Positions 52,725-60,514 of a DNA stretch of 64,000 bases are shown here, in pieces. The notes under the pieces were generated by a model. That model was not told the origin of the DNA and ran no database searches. It saw only the letters and a list, made by a program, of their open reading frames with translations. Location of the stretch: assembly GCF_900101175.1 (NCBI RefSeq), contig NZ_FNFQ01000002.1, positions 521,652 to 585,651 on the forward strand, given 5' to 3'. The translations under genes and the position numbers were made by a program. The DNA comes from Stenotrophomonas pavanii (lineage in GTDB: Bacteria; Pseudomonadota; Gammaproteobacteria; Xanthomonadales; Xanthomonadaceae). Every line of letters begins with the position of its first letter. Within the stretch, counting starts at the first letter, position 1.

Positions 52725-52982
52725 CTAGCGGTGGCGCCAGCGCGACGCCTTCTTCCGCAGGTGGTTCTCGTTTTCCAGCCCGGGCTCCTCGCCCTCTTCA
52801 CGCACCAGTTGCAGCAAGCGTTGGCGCGCTTCGGCCAGTGATATCAGGTCGGTCAGACGATCCCCATCGTCGGCGACGACCGCATGGCCGACCACATCGC
52901 CCGGAGCGTACACCGGCTCGTAGGACACCGCTACCAGCTGATAGCGGCCACGGGTTTCCAGCACGTGCCTGAATTCCTGCAT
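52725..52982 (-). CDS. Small conserved-context protein upstream of virD4
   Basis: An 85-residue soluble protein (MQEFRHVLETRGRYQLVAVSYEPVYAP...). A strong Shine-Dalgarno AAGGAGGAA precedes the ATG by six bases. It has a beta-rich start, then helix LISLAEARQRLLQLVREEGEEPGLE and a basic tail. It lies 34 bases upstream of virD4 on the same strand and is probably the first gene of that transcript. Function unknown. Confidence 0.75.
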   Translation of the reverse strand: MQEFRHVLETRGRYQLVAVSYEPVYAPGDVVGHAVVADDGDRLTDLISLAEARQRLLQLVREEGEEPGLENENHLRKKASRWRHR

Positions 52983-53110
52983 CGCATTCCTCCTTGTCGG
53001 GGCAGCACTGTCCCCCCTGCCCCCCATCATGCCCGTCGCAGTGTCATCGGCGTATGCACAAGCGCTGCGGTTTTGCGCGAAACTGTCCGCGGATATCCAA
53101 GGAGACTGCA

Positions 53111-53530
53111 ATGGACTGGGTAGCACTTGCACGCACGCTGGCCACCGAGGCCCACGCGGACCAGGTGGACAAAGCCGGCCAGCCTTACATCGGCCACGTG
53201 GCGCGGGTGGCAGCTGCGGTGCGCGGCGACGATGACGCCGAAGTGGTGGCCTGGCTGCATGACGTGGCCGAAGACTGCCCGGCGTTTGCCGCGCGGATCG
53301 AGGTCTTTCCCGCCCCGCTGCGGGAGGCGGTGCACCTGCTCAACCGTGACGCGGCCCCCGACGCGGACAGCTACTACGCGCGCATTGCCGCCCACCCGCT
53401 GGCACTGAAGGTGAAGCAGGCCGATCTGGAGGACAACGCCGATCCGCAGCGGCTGGCCATGCTCGACGCGGCGACGGCCGCGCGCCTGCACGGCAAGTAC
53501 GCGCACGCCCGGGCAGCGCTGGGCATCTGA
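53111..53530 (+). CDS. HD domain phosphohydrolase-like protein
   Basis: A 139-residue protein with the HD pattern of RelA/SpoT-type hydrolases: A-EAHADQVDKAGQPYIGHVARVAAAV (first His), WLHDVAEDCP (HD pair) and VKQADLEDNADPQRL (later Asp). It resembles small stand-alone HD proteins that may hydrolyse ppGpp or other nucleotides, but no synthetase domain is present and the substrate is unproven. GGAG lies six bases before the ATG. It diverges from the T4SS genes. Confidence 0.82.
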   Translation: MDWVALARTLATEAHADQVDKAGQPYIGHVARVAAAVRGDDDAEVVAWLHDVAEDCPAFAARIEVFPAPLREAVHLLNRDAAPDADSYYARIAAHPLALKVKQADLEDNADPQRLAMLDAATAARLHGKYAHARAALGI

Positions 53531-53656
53531 GCGGGCCGGGCGGTGCCGCGGAGGGCCGGCGTGTCACCGATCAAACGCTGATTTACCCTGAGTGTGGCTG
53601 CCCTTGTTGCGGTGCAGCAGTACAATGGAGGGCTCCCCGCCCCATCGCGCCCCCGC

Positions 53657-54868
53657 ATGAGCCCCACCTCTTCCCTGGCTGCGCGGCTGACGCCCCGTCA
53701 GCGCACTCTGATCATCCTCGCCCTTTCACTGGGCGGCTTCGCCATCGGCACCAGCGAGTTCGCCAGCATGGGCCTGATGCTGGAGATCAGCCGTGGCCTG
53801 TCGATCTCCGAGACCCAGGTCGGCCACCTGATCAGCGCCTATGCCATCGGCGTGGTGGTCGGTGCGCCGATCCTCGCCTTCGTCGGTGCCAGTTTCCCGC
53901 GCCGCAAGCTGCTGCTGGCGTTGATGGGGTTCTACGCAGTGGGCAACCTCGCCAGCGCGCTGGCACCGAACTACGGCACCATGCTGGCGGCACGCTTCGT
54001 TGCCGGGCTGCCGCACGGTGCGTATTTCGGCGTGGCGATGCTGGTGGCCGCCGCGATCAGCCCCGCTGGCCAGCGTGGCCAAGCCATGTCCCGGGTTCTG
54101 CTGGGCCTGTCGATCGCGATCCTGGTCGGCAACCCGCTGACCACCTGGCTGGGCCAGCAGCTGAGCTGGCGCACAGCCTTTGCCCTGGTCAGCGTGCTGG
54201 CCATCGCCACCGTGGCGATGATCGCCCGCTTCCTGCTGCCGGATCCGGACGAAGTGCGCACCTCGCCGATGCGCGAGCTGCGCGCCTTCAACACGTCCCA
54301 GGTGTGGCTGGCGCTGGCGATCGGCGCGGTCGGCTTTGCCGGCATGTTCTGTGTGTTCACCTACCTGGCCCCCACCCTGGTGCAGGTCACCGGTGTGGCC
54401 GAATCGTGGATGCCGCTGGCGGTGGGCGTGTTCGGCATCGGCGCGATCATCGGCAACATCGCCGGTGGCTGGCTGGTGGACAGGTTTCACTTCAAGGCCG
54501 CCGCCGTGGTGCTGGTATGGTCGATCGTGATGCTGCTGCTGTATCCGCTGGCCGCACAGTCGGTGTGGACCATCGGCCCGATGATCATCGCCGTCGGCAC
54601 CATGGGCGCGCTGGCGGCGGTACTGCAGACACGCCTGATGGACGTGGCCGGTGAAGCGCAGACGCTGGCGGCGGCCTCCAACCATGCTGCGTTCAATACT
54701 GCCAATGCACTTGGCCCTTGGCTGGGCGGCATGGCCATCAGCGCCGGCTTCAGCCCGGCCAGCACCGGCTATGTGGGTGCGGCCACCGCCATCGGCGGCC
54801 TGCTGCTGTGGTGCGTGGCGGTGACGCTGGACAAGAAGCGCAGGACCGCCGTCGCCGGCAGCCACTGA
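53657..54868 (+). CDS. MFS transporter, DHA1 (AraJ/YdhP-like) family
   Basis: A 403-residue inner-membrane exporter with 12 predicted helices. Start: LIILALSLGGFAIGTSEFASMGLM, the signature of this subfamily; between helices 2 and 3 GASFPRRKLLLALM (MFS motif A); FVAGLPHGAYFGVAMLVAA; and GGWLVDRFHFKAA in the second half. Likely exports sugars or drugs; the substrate is not known. It converges on the broken MerR gene. Confidence 0.9.
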   Translation: MSPTSSLAARLTPRQRTLIILALSLGGFAIGTSEFASMGLMLEISRGLSISETQVGHLISAYAIGVVVGAPILAFVGASFPRRKLLLALMGFYAVGNLASALAPNYGTMLAARFVAGLPHGAYFGVAMLVAAAISPAGQRGQAMSRVLLGLSIAILVGNPLTTWLGQQLSWRTAFALVSVLAIATVAMIARFLLPDPDEVRTSPMRELRAFNTSQVWLALAIGAVGFAGMFCVFTYLAPTLVQVTGVAESWMPLAVGVFGIGAIIGNIAGGWLVDRFHFKAAAVVLVWSIVMLLLYPLAAQSVWTIGPMIIAVGTMGALAAVLQTRLMDVAGEAQTLAAASNHAAFNTANALGPWLGGMAISAGFSPASTGYVGAATAIGGLLLWCVAVTLDKKRRTAVAGSH

Positions 54869-54884
54869 ACATTGCGCCGGATCG

Positions 54885-55384
54885 TCAGTCGCTGCCTCTG
54901 CGGTGACGGCGATCCGGTCGCAGCAACGCTGTATCGCCGGCCGCCAAGGTCGGCCTCGCCAGTTCCCCACGCTTTACGCGCTCGAGCACCCGCCGCGAAT
55001 TGGCCGCGCAGTCAATGCCGTCCGGCCGCGCCTGGATGTCCTGGACCAGCGCCAGCAGGTGCGCCCGGCTGTGCGCCAACCGTGCCTGCAGCGCCTCGAT
55101 ATCGGCCACCTTCTGCTGCAGACTCGAGATCAGCGCATCGTGCTGCCACTGGCCCAGGTGCGGCGGCAGCAGGGCACGGATCTCTTCCAGGCTGAAGCCG
55201 GCGCGCTGCGCGCCGGTGATCAGCTCCAGCAGCAGCACCGCCTGCTCCGGGTAGTCGCGGTAGCCGTTGGCCTGTCGCGGCACCACCAGCAGCCCAGCTT
55301 CTTCACCAGCAGCCCAGCTTCTTCATAGAAGCGGATGCGCGAGGCCGCCAGACCCGTGCGGCGGGCCAGCTCACCAATCTTCAT
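54885..55384 (-). pseudogene. MerR-family regulator, frameshifted by a 20-bp tandem duplication
   Basis: Start MKIGELARRTGLAASRIRFYEEAGLL is a perfect MerR helix-turn-helix. It then shifts frame at an exact 20-bp direct repeat (55285-55304 and 55305-55324, ACCAGCAGCCCAGCTTCTTC on the plus strand). With one copy removed the sequence reads EEAGLLVVPRQANGYRDYPEQAV, as normal, and continues to the end (about 160 residues) with the dimerisation coiled coil ISSLQQKVADIEALQARLAHS. The gene is divergent from an oxidoreductase gene with a MerR-type promoter between them. It is therefore probably inactive here. Confidence 0.9.
55285..55324. repeat. Perfect 20-bp tandem duplication inside merR
   Basis: ACCAGCAGCCCAGCTTCTTC occurs twice back to back (55285-55304, 55305-55324). 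Its length is not a multiple of three, so it shifts the reading frame of the MerR gene. Confidence 0.97.
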
Positions 55385-55412
55385 CTGTATGAATCCTCGG
55401 CACCCAGGCCTG

Positions 55413-55443
55413 TTGACCTTCAATCAAACTTGAAGGTTAGCGT
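55413..55443 (+). promoter_or_regulatory. MerR-type promoter and operator
   Basis: TTGACC (-35, 55413-55418) and TAGCGT (-10, 55438-55443) are separated by an over-long 19-base spacer, as MerR-activated promoters are. Within it lies the dyad ACCTTCAA-N6-TTGAAGGT (55416-55437). It drives the oxidoreductase gene 30 bases downstream. Confidence 0.75.
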
Positions 55444-55473
55444 AGCGTCATTCCCCTGTCCTGGAGCTGTCCG

Positions 55474-56712
55474 ATGTCGCTGTTCTCCCCACTGGTGTTG
55501 CCCTCCGGTGCCGTCGTCCGCAACCGCATCGCCAAGGCGGCGATGGAGGAAAACATGGCCGACGCCGATCACGCGCCCTCTGCGGCGCTGTTGCAGCTCT
55601 ACCAGCGCTGGGCCGATGGCGGCGCCGGACTGATCATCACCGGCAACGTGATGGTCGATGGCCGCGCCATGACCGGCCCCGGCGGCGTGGTGCTGGAAGA
55701 TGATCGCCATCTTGATCGCTTCATCGCCTGGGCGGACACGGCGCGCTCGCGGGGCGCGCAGATGTGGATGCAGATCAATCATCCCGGGCGGCAGATGCCG
55801 GCTGCACTCGGCCAACCCGCACTCGCTCCGTCCGCCGTCCCATTGCAGATGGGTGCGCTGTCCAAGCAGTTCGCCCCGCCCAAGGCGATGACCGAGGACG
55901 ACATCGCGTCGGTGATCGCACGCTTCATCCGCAGTGCCGAGCTGGCCGAGCGCGCGGGATTCACTGGCGTGCAGATCCATGCCGCGCATGGCTACCTGCT
56001 CAGCCAGTTCCTGTCGCCACTGTCCAACCGCCGCGACGACCGCTGGGGCGGCAGCCTGCACAATCGTGCGCGGCTGTTGCTGGAGATCGTGCAGGGCGTG
56101 CGCGCTGCCGTGTCACCCGCCTTCGCCGTGGCGGTGAAGCTCAACTCCGCCGATTTCCAGCGCGGCGGCTTCTCTCCCGATGATGCGCGCGCCGTGGTGG
56201 AAATGCTGGCGCCGCTCGGCGTAGACCTGGTCGAACTATCCGGCGGCAGCTACGAAGCACCCGCCATGACCGGCGCTGCGCGCGACCAGCGCAGCCTGGC
56301 CCGCGAAGCCTACTTCCTCGAATTCGCGCGCGAGATCGCCACGGTGGCGACCCTGCCGCTGATGGTCACCGGCGGCATCCGCCGATACTCCGTGGCCGAA
56401 CAGGTGCTGGGCAGTGGCGTGGCCATGGTCGGCATCGCCACTGCACTGGCGATCGAGCCGGATCTGCCGCAGCACTGGCAGCAGGGCCGCGATCCGGCGC
56501 CAACACTGCGCACCATCGACTGGCGCAGCAAGCCGTTGGCCGCCAGCGCACACATGGCTGCGGTGAAGTACCAGCTGGGGCGGCTGAGCAAGCGTCGGCC
56601 CACCGCACCCGGCGTGTCGCCCGTCTGGGCGCTGCTGCTGGCACAAGCGGCCGCCAAATGCCGGACCCGCCGCTACCGTCGCTGGGTCGCTGACCGGGCC
56701 GGCGCCTGTTGA
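55474..56712 (+). CDS. NADH:flavin oxidoreductase, Old Yellow Enzyme family
   Basis: A 412-residue FMN enzyme of the 2,4-dienoyl-CoA reductase/OYE barrel family. Marks: LPSGAVVRNRIAKAAMEENMAD, MWMQINHPGRQMP, FTGVQIHAAHGYLLSQFLSPLSNRRDDRWGGS with catalytic HAAH, and the phosphate site MVTGGIRR and VAMVGIATALAIEPDLP. No C-terminal FeS or FAD domain, so it is the short form. A MerR-type promoter lies immediately upstream; since the divergent merR gene is broken, expression may be lost or altered. Confidence 0.9.
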   Translation: MSLFSPLVLPSGAVVRNRIAKAAMEENMADADHAPSAALLQLYQRWADGGAGLIITGNVMVDGRAMTGPGGVVLEDDRHLDRFIAWADTARSRGAQMWMQINHPGRQMPAALGQPALAPSAVPLQMGALSKQFAPPKAMTEDDIASVIARFIRSAELAERAGFTGVQIHAAHGYLLSQFLSPLSNRRDDRWGGSLHNRARLLLEIVQGVRAAVSPAFAVAVKLNSADFQRGGFSPDDARAVVEMLAPLGVDLVELSGGSYEAPAMTGAARDQRSLAREAYFLEFAREIATVATLPLMVTGGIRRYSVAEQVLGSGVAMVGIATALAIEPDLPQHWQQGRDPAPTLRTIDWRSKPLAASAHMAAVKYQLGRLSKRRPTAPGVSPVWALLLAQAAAKCRTRRYRRWVADRAGAC

Positions 56713-56802
56713 GTCGTGCAGGCTTCTCATCGCTGCAGTGATGCGCCACCATCCATGGATGGGCTGCGCCGCAGCCCATCGACGGACGCACAAGGACTGG
56801 AT

Positions 56803-57276
56803 GTGGCTGGCCCGACCAGGAACCGTGAAAAACTGCTTGACGACCTGCTCTCGCTGGGCCGCAACTGGGCGCTGGCGATCGCCATCGCCGGTGCGGGTGC
56901 CGCCGTCCACTACAGTGAATCGGTGTACGAGGCCGGCCTCTGGCGCGGCCTGCTGCCCACGCTCTGCTTCCTGGTCGCGGTCATCTGGATCGTGCTCAGC
57001 ATCATCCGTTTCGACCTGACCCTCCAGCAGCACGTCGAGCGCCGGCGGTCGCGCTGGCTCAGCCGCCTGCTGTACGTGGTGCTGCTCGGTACCGGCATCA
57101 CTGCCGTGTTCTTCGTGACCGAGCTGGCCGCCAGCAACCACATCGCGCGGATGTGCGACTCGGTGGCCAGCGAACCGGCCAGCCGCATCCACAGGTCCGC
57201 CGAATGCCAGCGCCTGTACCAGCACCGCGCGGCGTACCGGCAGCGCCTGGAATCAGCCGGGGCTGAGTTCGACTGA
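56803..57276 (+). CDS. Membrane protein, unknown
   Basis: A 157-residue protein with probably three helices (WALAIAIAGAGAAVHYS, LLPTLCFLVAVIWIVLSIIRF and LLYVVLLGTGITAVFFVTEL) and a polar C-terminus with Cys. I chose a GTG start with AAGGA six bases upstream; an ATG frame further upstream (56716-56755 region) runs through a palindromic repeat and is unlikely. No family recognised. Confidence 0.65.
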   Translation: MAGPTRNREKLLDDLLSLGRNWALAIAIAGAGAAVHYSESVYEAGLWRGLLPTLCFLVAVIWIVLSIIRFDLTLQQHVERRRSRWLSRLLYVVLLGTGITAVFFVTELAASNHIARMCDSVASEPASRIHRSAECQRLYQHRAAYRQRLESAGAEFD

Positions 57277-57379
57277 ACGCGCTCCACCGCGCTGTCGGCG
57301 CGCAATGAACACATTTTGTGGATGTGCATTTGGGCACAGTGCAGCCGACGCCGCGTTCCCGGCCTGCAACGGACCCGCA

Positions 57380-57649
57380 ATGCACCACGCCCGCGCACCT
57401 GCCCGCCATGATGCCATCGCCCTGCAGGCCGGCATGCTGGGCAGCGTACTGGGCGTGGCGCTGTTCAAGGCCATCGCGCTGTCTGTATTGGCGACCGGCT
57501 CGATGATGGGCATCGGACTCTGGGTGGTGGCCTGCGCGCTGCTGGCGGCATGGGCGCTGGCGGCTTATCTGGCCTGCCTGGCGCTGAGCCGGCGGGTGTT
57601 CGTGCTGATGCTGGTGCTGTGCACGGTACTGATGATCTGCATTGCCTGA
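57380..57649 (+). CDS. Small membrane protein, unknown
   Basis: An 89-residue protein with three hydrophobic segments (MLGSVLGVALFKAIALSVLA, IGLWVVACALLAAWALAAYLACLAL and VFVLMLVLCTVLMICIA). The N-terminus MHHARAPARHDA is polar and basic. The start is a guess: an in-frame ATG 75 bases earlier is possible. No family recognised. Confidence 0.55.
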   Translation: MHHARAPARHDAIALQAGMLGSVLGVALFKAIALSVLATGSMMGIGLWVVACALLAAWALAAYLACLALSRRVFVLMLVLCTVLMICIA

Positions 57650-57772
57650 CCCAGCAGGGGCCGGACTATCACGCACATGTTACAAAATAACAAGTGTGAT
57701 CGGTCCGATTGTGCGTGCCGGGTGTCACGGATTTGAATCCCATGGCCAGCCCGGCATCAACCCAGCCCCCCC

Positions 57773-58018
57773 ATGAGCCCGCACCCCGTCCTTTACGCTT
57801 CCGTCATTGCCGCCGCTCTGGCAACGCTCAGCGCCTGTGCCACCTATGACGACAGCGCCATGCATCCGGCCTGCCAGGACTCGCCCCTGCTGAAGGACCT
57901 GCCCCGCGAGGTCGCCGCCCGCGAGAGCCGTTGCAACAAGGGCATGGAGATGTGGTCGAGCGAGCGCAAGGGCAGCGACAGGCCGCTGGACCTGAGCGGA
58001 AAGAAAAAGGAACCCTGA
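57773..58018 (+). CDS. Small lipoprotein, unknown
   Basis: An 81-residue protein with signal peptide and lipobox LSAC (Cys22). The mature part is polar (CATYDDSAMHPACQDSPLLKD) with two further Cys and a very basic end (DLSGKKKEP). No family recognised. Confidence 0.7.
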   Translation: MSPHPVLYASVIAAALATLSACATYDDSAMHPACQDSPLLKDLPREVAARESRCNKGMEMWSSERKGSDRPLDLSGKKKEP

Positions 58019-58146
58019 AGAAGAGGCACTGCCGGTTGCCGCGCCCGCGTTGTCGCGCCGTTCTTGATCAGGCCCATGCATCCGGCTGACTGGTCCATCA
58101 CGGCAGACGCGCGAGGATCGGGTTTCCCCACCCTGTCGAGATTCAG

Positions 58147-58395
58147 ATGCCGGACACCGCCCACCCTGTCATTCGCGCGTTCGAGGCCGTGTTCGATCTC
58201 TCAGGCGGCGTGCAGCGCATCACCGCGCTCACCGTCACCTGCCGGCACTGCTCGTCGACCAGTTCGGCCAACGAAGACAATCTGGTGCATCTGCCCGGCG
58301 GGGCACTGTTCCGTTGCGACGGGTGCGGCTGCCACCAACCGGTCAGCCACGCCCGGCTGTCGGATTGGCAACCGGCATCGTTGCTGGGCATCTGA
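58147..58395 (+). CDS. Small protein with Cys pairs, possible zinc ribbon
   Basis: An 82-residue protein containing CRHC and CDGCGC about 30 residues apart, which could bind zinc as a ribbon. It is followed by a 60-residue gene 10 bases later. Function unknown. Confidence 0.6.
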   Translation: MPDTAHPVIRAFEAVFDLSGGVQRITALTVTCRHCSSTSSANEDNLVHLPGGALFRCDGCGCHQPVSHARLSDWQPASLLGI

Positions 58396-58405
58396 GGGCC
58401 AGTGC

Positions 58406-58588
58406 ATGGACATGACGGCGCACCAGCGGGAAATCCTTGAAGCAATCGCCGCCGCGCAGCCGGTGCGCGGCGATGCGGCGACATGGGCGGTCAACGCGGG
58501 ATTGGCGGTACAGGCGGAAGATGGAGATATCGATCTCACCGACGCCGGCCGCGACGCCCTGGCCGCGCGAGCCGGACCCAAGGACTAG
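58406..58588 (+). CDS. Small winged-helix-like protein, unknown
   Basis: A 60-residue protein (MDMTAHQREILEAIAAAQP...) whose pattern of helices ending in IDLTDAGRDALAAR resembles the wing of small helix-turn-helix proteins. It follows the Cys-pair gene by 10 bases with GAGGG upstream and may form an operon with it. This is a weak inference. Confidence 0.5.
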   Translation: MDMTAHQREILEAIAAAQPVRGDAATWAVNAGLAVQAEDGDIDLTDAGRDALAARAGPKD

Positions 58589-58802
58589 ACGCGCCGATCA
58601 GGCCGCCTTCGCGCCCTTCGTGCGGCGCAGTCCGCGAGCGTAGTGAGCAGCGCGCGGCGCCGCGATAGCAGCAACCTGCTGGACACAGGCGCAACGCTGC
58701 CCGATCTACCGCAAAGTGGCGATGCCCTTCATGCCGGTGTGTGCAGGGCGCCATGACACGCGCTCGGCTATGCTGCGCCACCTTCCTGCGCCATCGGCGG
58801 CC

Positions 58803-60506
58803 ATGCATCCTTTTCCCCTGCCTGTCTCTGCACCCGATCAGCTCGCCTACCGACTGCTGCAGGACAGCGACTGGGCCCGCTCGGCCATTGCTGCCAGCGC
58901 CCCCGCCGAGCTTCGCACGTTGCTGGCGATGATCCTGGATTCGCCCGAACCCCTGTGGCTCGCCTGGGGCAAGGAAGACAAGGCCTTCTTCTTCAATGAT
59001 GCCTACCTGCCGATGCTGGGGGAAAAGCTGCACGGCGCGATGGGCAATCGCCTGGAGGATGTCTGGGCCGACGTATGGCCGGACGTGGTGCAGGCGGTCA
59101 ACGATGCCTTTGCCGGCACCAGCCGCAGCTTCAAGAACCTGCCCCTGATGATGGATCGCGACGGCACGCTGCGCGAAACGTTCTGGACGTTCTCCTATTC
59201 GCCGCTGCGCGTCGGCTGCGGCAGTGTGGCGGGCATCCTGTGCGTAGTGAGCGAGCAGACCGAACGGGTGATCGAGCGCGACCTGCACAGCCGCCAGGTC
59301 GCGGCGATCACCGAGCAGGCGCGGGAGGCCCACCTGGAACTGGTCCGCGCCCGCGAGCAGCTGCGGCAATCGCAGAAGCTGGAAGCGATCGGCCAGCTCA
59401 CCGGCGGGGTGGCCCACGACTTCAACAACCTGCTGCAGGTCATCACCGGTTCGGTGGACATGCTCCTGCATACGTGGCCGGCAGACGACTCCCGGCGCCG
59501 GTACATCCAGGCCATTGCAACAGCGTCGGACCGCGCCACCAAGCTGACCGCGCAGCTGCTGGCCTTCTCGCGTCGCCAGAGCCTGTCGCCGGAGGTCTTC
59601 GATCTCTGCGAGAGCGTGCACGCGCTCTCGGACATCATCACCACGGTTCTGGGCGCGCGCATCCAGGTGTCGTTGACGTTGCCCGGTACGCCGCTGCCGG
59701 TGCTGCTGGACCGCACCCAGCTGGACACCGCATTGATCAACATCGCGGTCAATGCCCGCGATGCGATCGAGGGACACGGCCGGGTGACCATCGAAGTGGA
59801 ACAGGTCACCGCGGTGCCCTCGGTGCGCTTCGCCGCGCCGATGAAGGGTGACTTTGCTGCGATCAGCGTGACCGATACCGGAACGGGCATCGACCCTGAC
59901 GTGGTCGACCGTATTTTCGAGCCCTTCTTCACCACCAAGAGCGTCGGCGCCGGGACCGGGCTCGGGCTCAGCCAGGTGTTCGGCTTCGTCAAGCAGTCAG
60001 AAGGCGAAGTGGACGTGCAGAGCCAGGCCGGCGCTGGGACCCGCTTCACGCTGTACCTGCCGTTGGCGCAGGCACGAAAAACGACGGAACGGCCGGCGGC
60101 GCAGCCGGGACTGCAGCATGGTCATGGCGTCTGCGTGCTGGTGGTGGAAGACAACGTCGACGTGGCCGAGTTTGCGGTCGGCGCCCTGCGCGAGCTCGAG
60201 TACAGCGTGGTCCTTGCGCGCAATGCGGACGAGGCCCTGGCCGAGCTGGAACGGGATGCCTCGCGCTTCCATGTGGTGTTCAGCGACGTCGTGATGCCGG
60301 GCATGAACGGCCTGGATCTGGCCCGTACCATCCGCGACCGCCTGCCAGAGCTCCCAGTGATCCTCACCAGCGGCTACAGCGAGTTGCTGGCGCGGGATCC
60401 TGGCCATGGCTTCACCCTGCTACGCAAGCCTTACTCATTGAAGCAGCTGGCCTCGGTGATGACCGAGGCCGCGCGCCGCGCGCCGGCTGTGGTGGCCTCG
60501 CCCTAG
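58803..60506 (+). CDS. Hybrid sensor histidine kinase with C-terminal receiver
   Basis: A 567-residue cytoplasmic kinase. The N-terminal PAS-like domain (about 45-155, LWLAWGKEDKAFFFNDAYLPMLG) precedes an H-box GGVAHDFNNLLQVITG with the phospho-acceptor His205, an ATPase domain (NIAVNARDAI, DTGTGI, FEPFFTTKSVGAGTGLGLS) and a receiver domain (LVVEDN, phospho-Asp in FSDVVMPGMNG, LRKPYSLKQL). No membrane segment is visible. The architecture is that of hybrid kinases that hand phosphate to a separate regulator. The start is uncertain by about 30 residues. Confidence 0.9.
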   Translation: MHPFPLPVSAPDQLAYRLLQDSDWARSAIAASAPAELRTLLAMILDSPEPLWLAWGKEDKAFFFNDAYLPMLGEKLHGAMGNRLEDVWADVWPDVVQAVNDAFAGTSRSFKNLPLMMDRDGTLRETFWTFSYSPLRVGCGSVAGILCVVSEQTERVIERDLHSRQVAAITEQAREAHLELVRAREQLRQSQKLEAIGQLTGGVAHDFNNLLQVITGSVDMLLHTWPADDSRRRYIQAIATASDRATKLTAQLLAFSRRQSLSPEVFDLCESVHALSDIITTVLGARIQVSLTLPGTPLPVLLDRTQLDTALINIAVNARDAIEGHGRVTIEVEQVTAVPSVRFAAPMKGDFAAISVTDTGTGIDPDVVDRIFEPFFTTKSVGAGTGLGLSQVFGFVKQSEGEVDVQSQAGAGTRFTLYLPLAQARKTTERPAAQPGLQHGHGVCVLVVEDNVDVAEFAVGALRELEYSVVLARNADEALAELERDASRFHVVFSDVVMPGMNGLDLARTIRDRLPELPVILTSGYSELLARDPGHGFTLLRKPYSLKQLASVMTEAARRAPAVVASP

Positions 60507-60514
60507 CCGGTCGC

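Noticed and set aside
53594..53656. Longer N-terminus of the MFS transporter
   Set aside because: The upstream 21 codons are polar, unlike the family, and the ATG at 53657 begins just before the first helix.
56713..56802. N-terminal extension of the unknown membrane protein
   Set aside because: This stretch contains hairpins (ATCCATGGAT and GGGCTGCGCCGCAGCCC) and no ribosome site at 56716, while GTG 56803 has AAGGA at the right distance.
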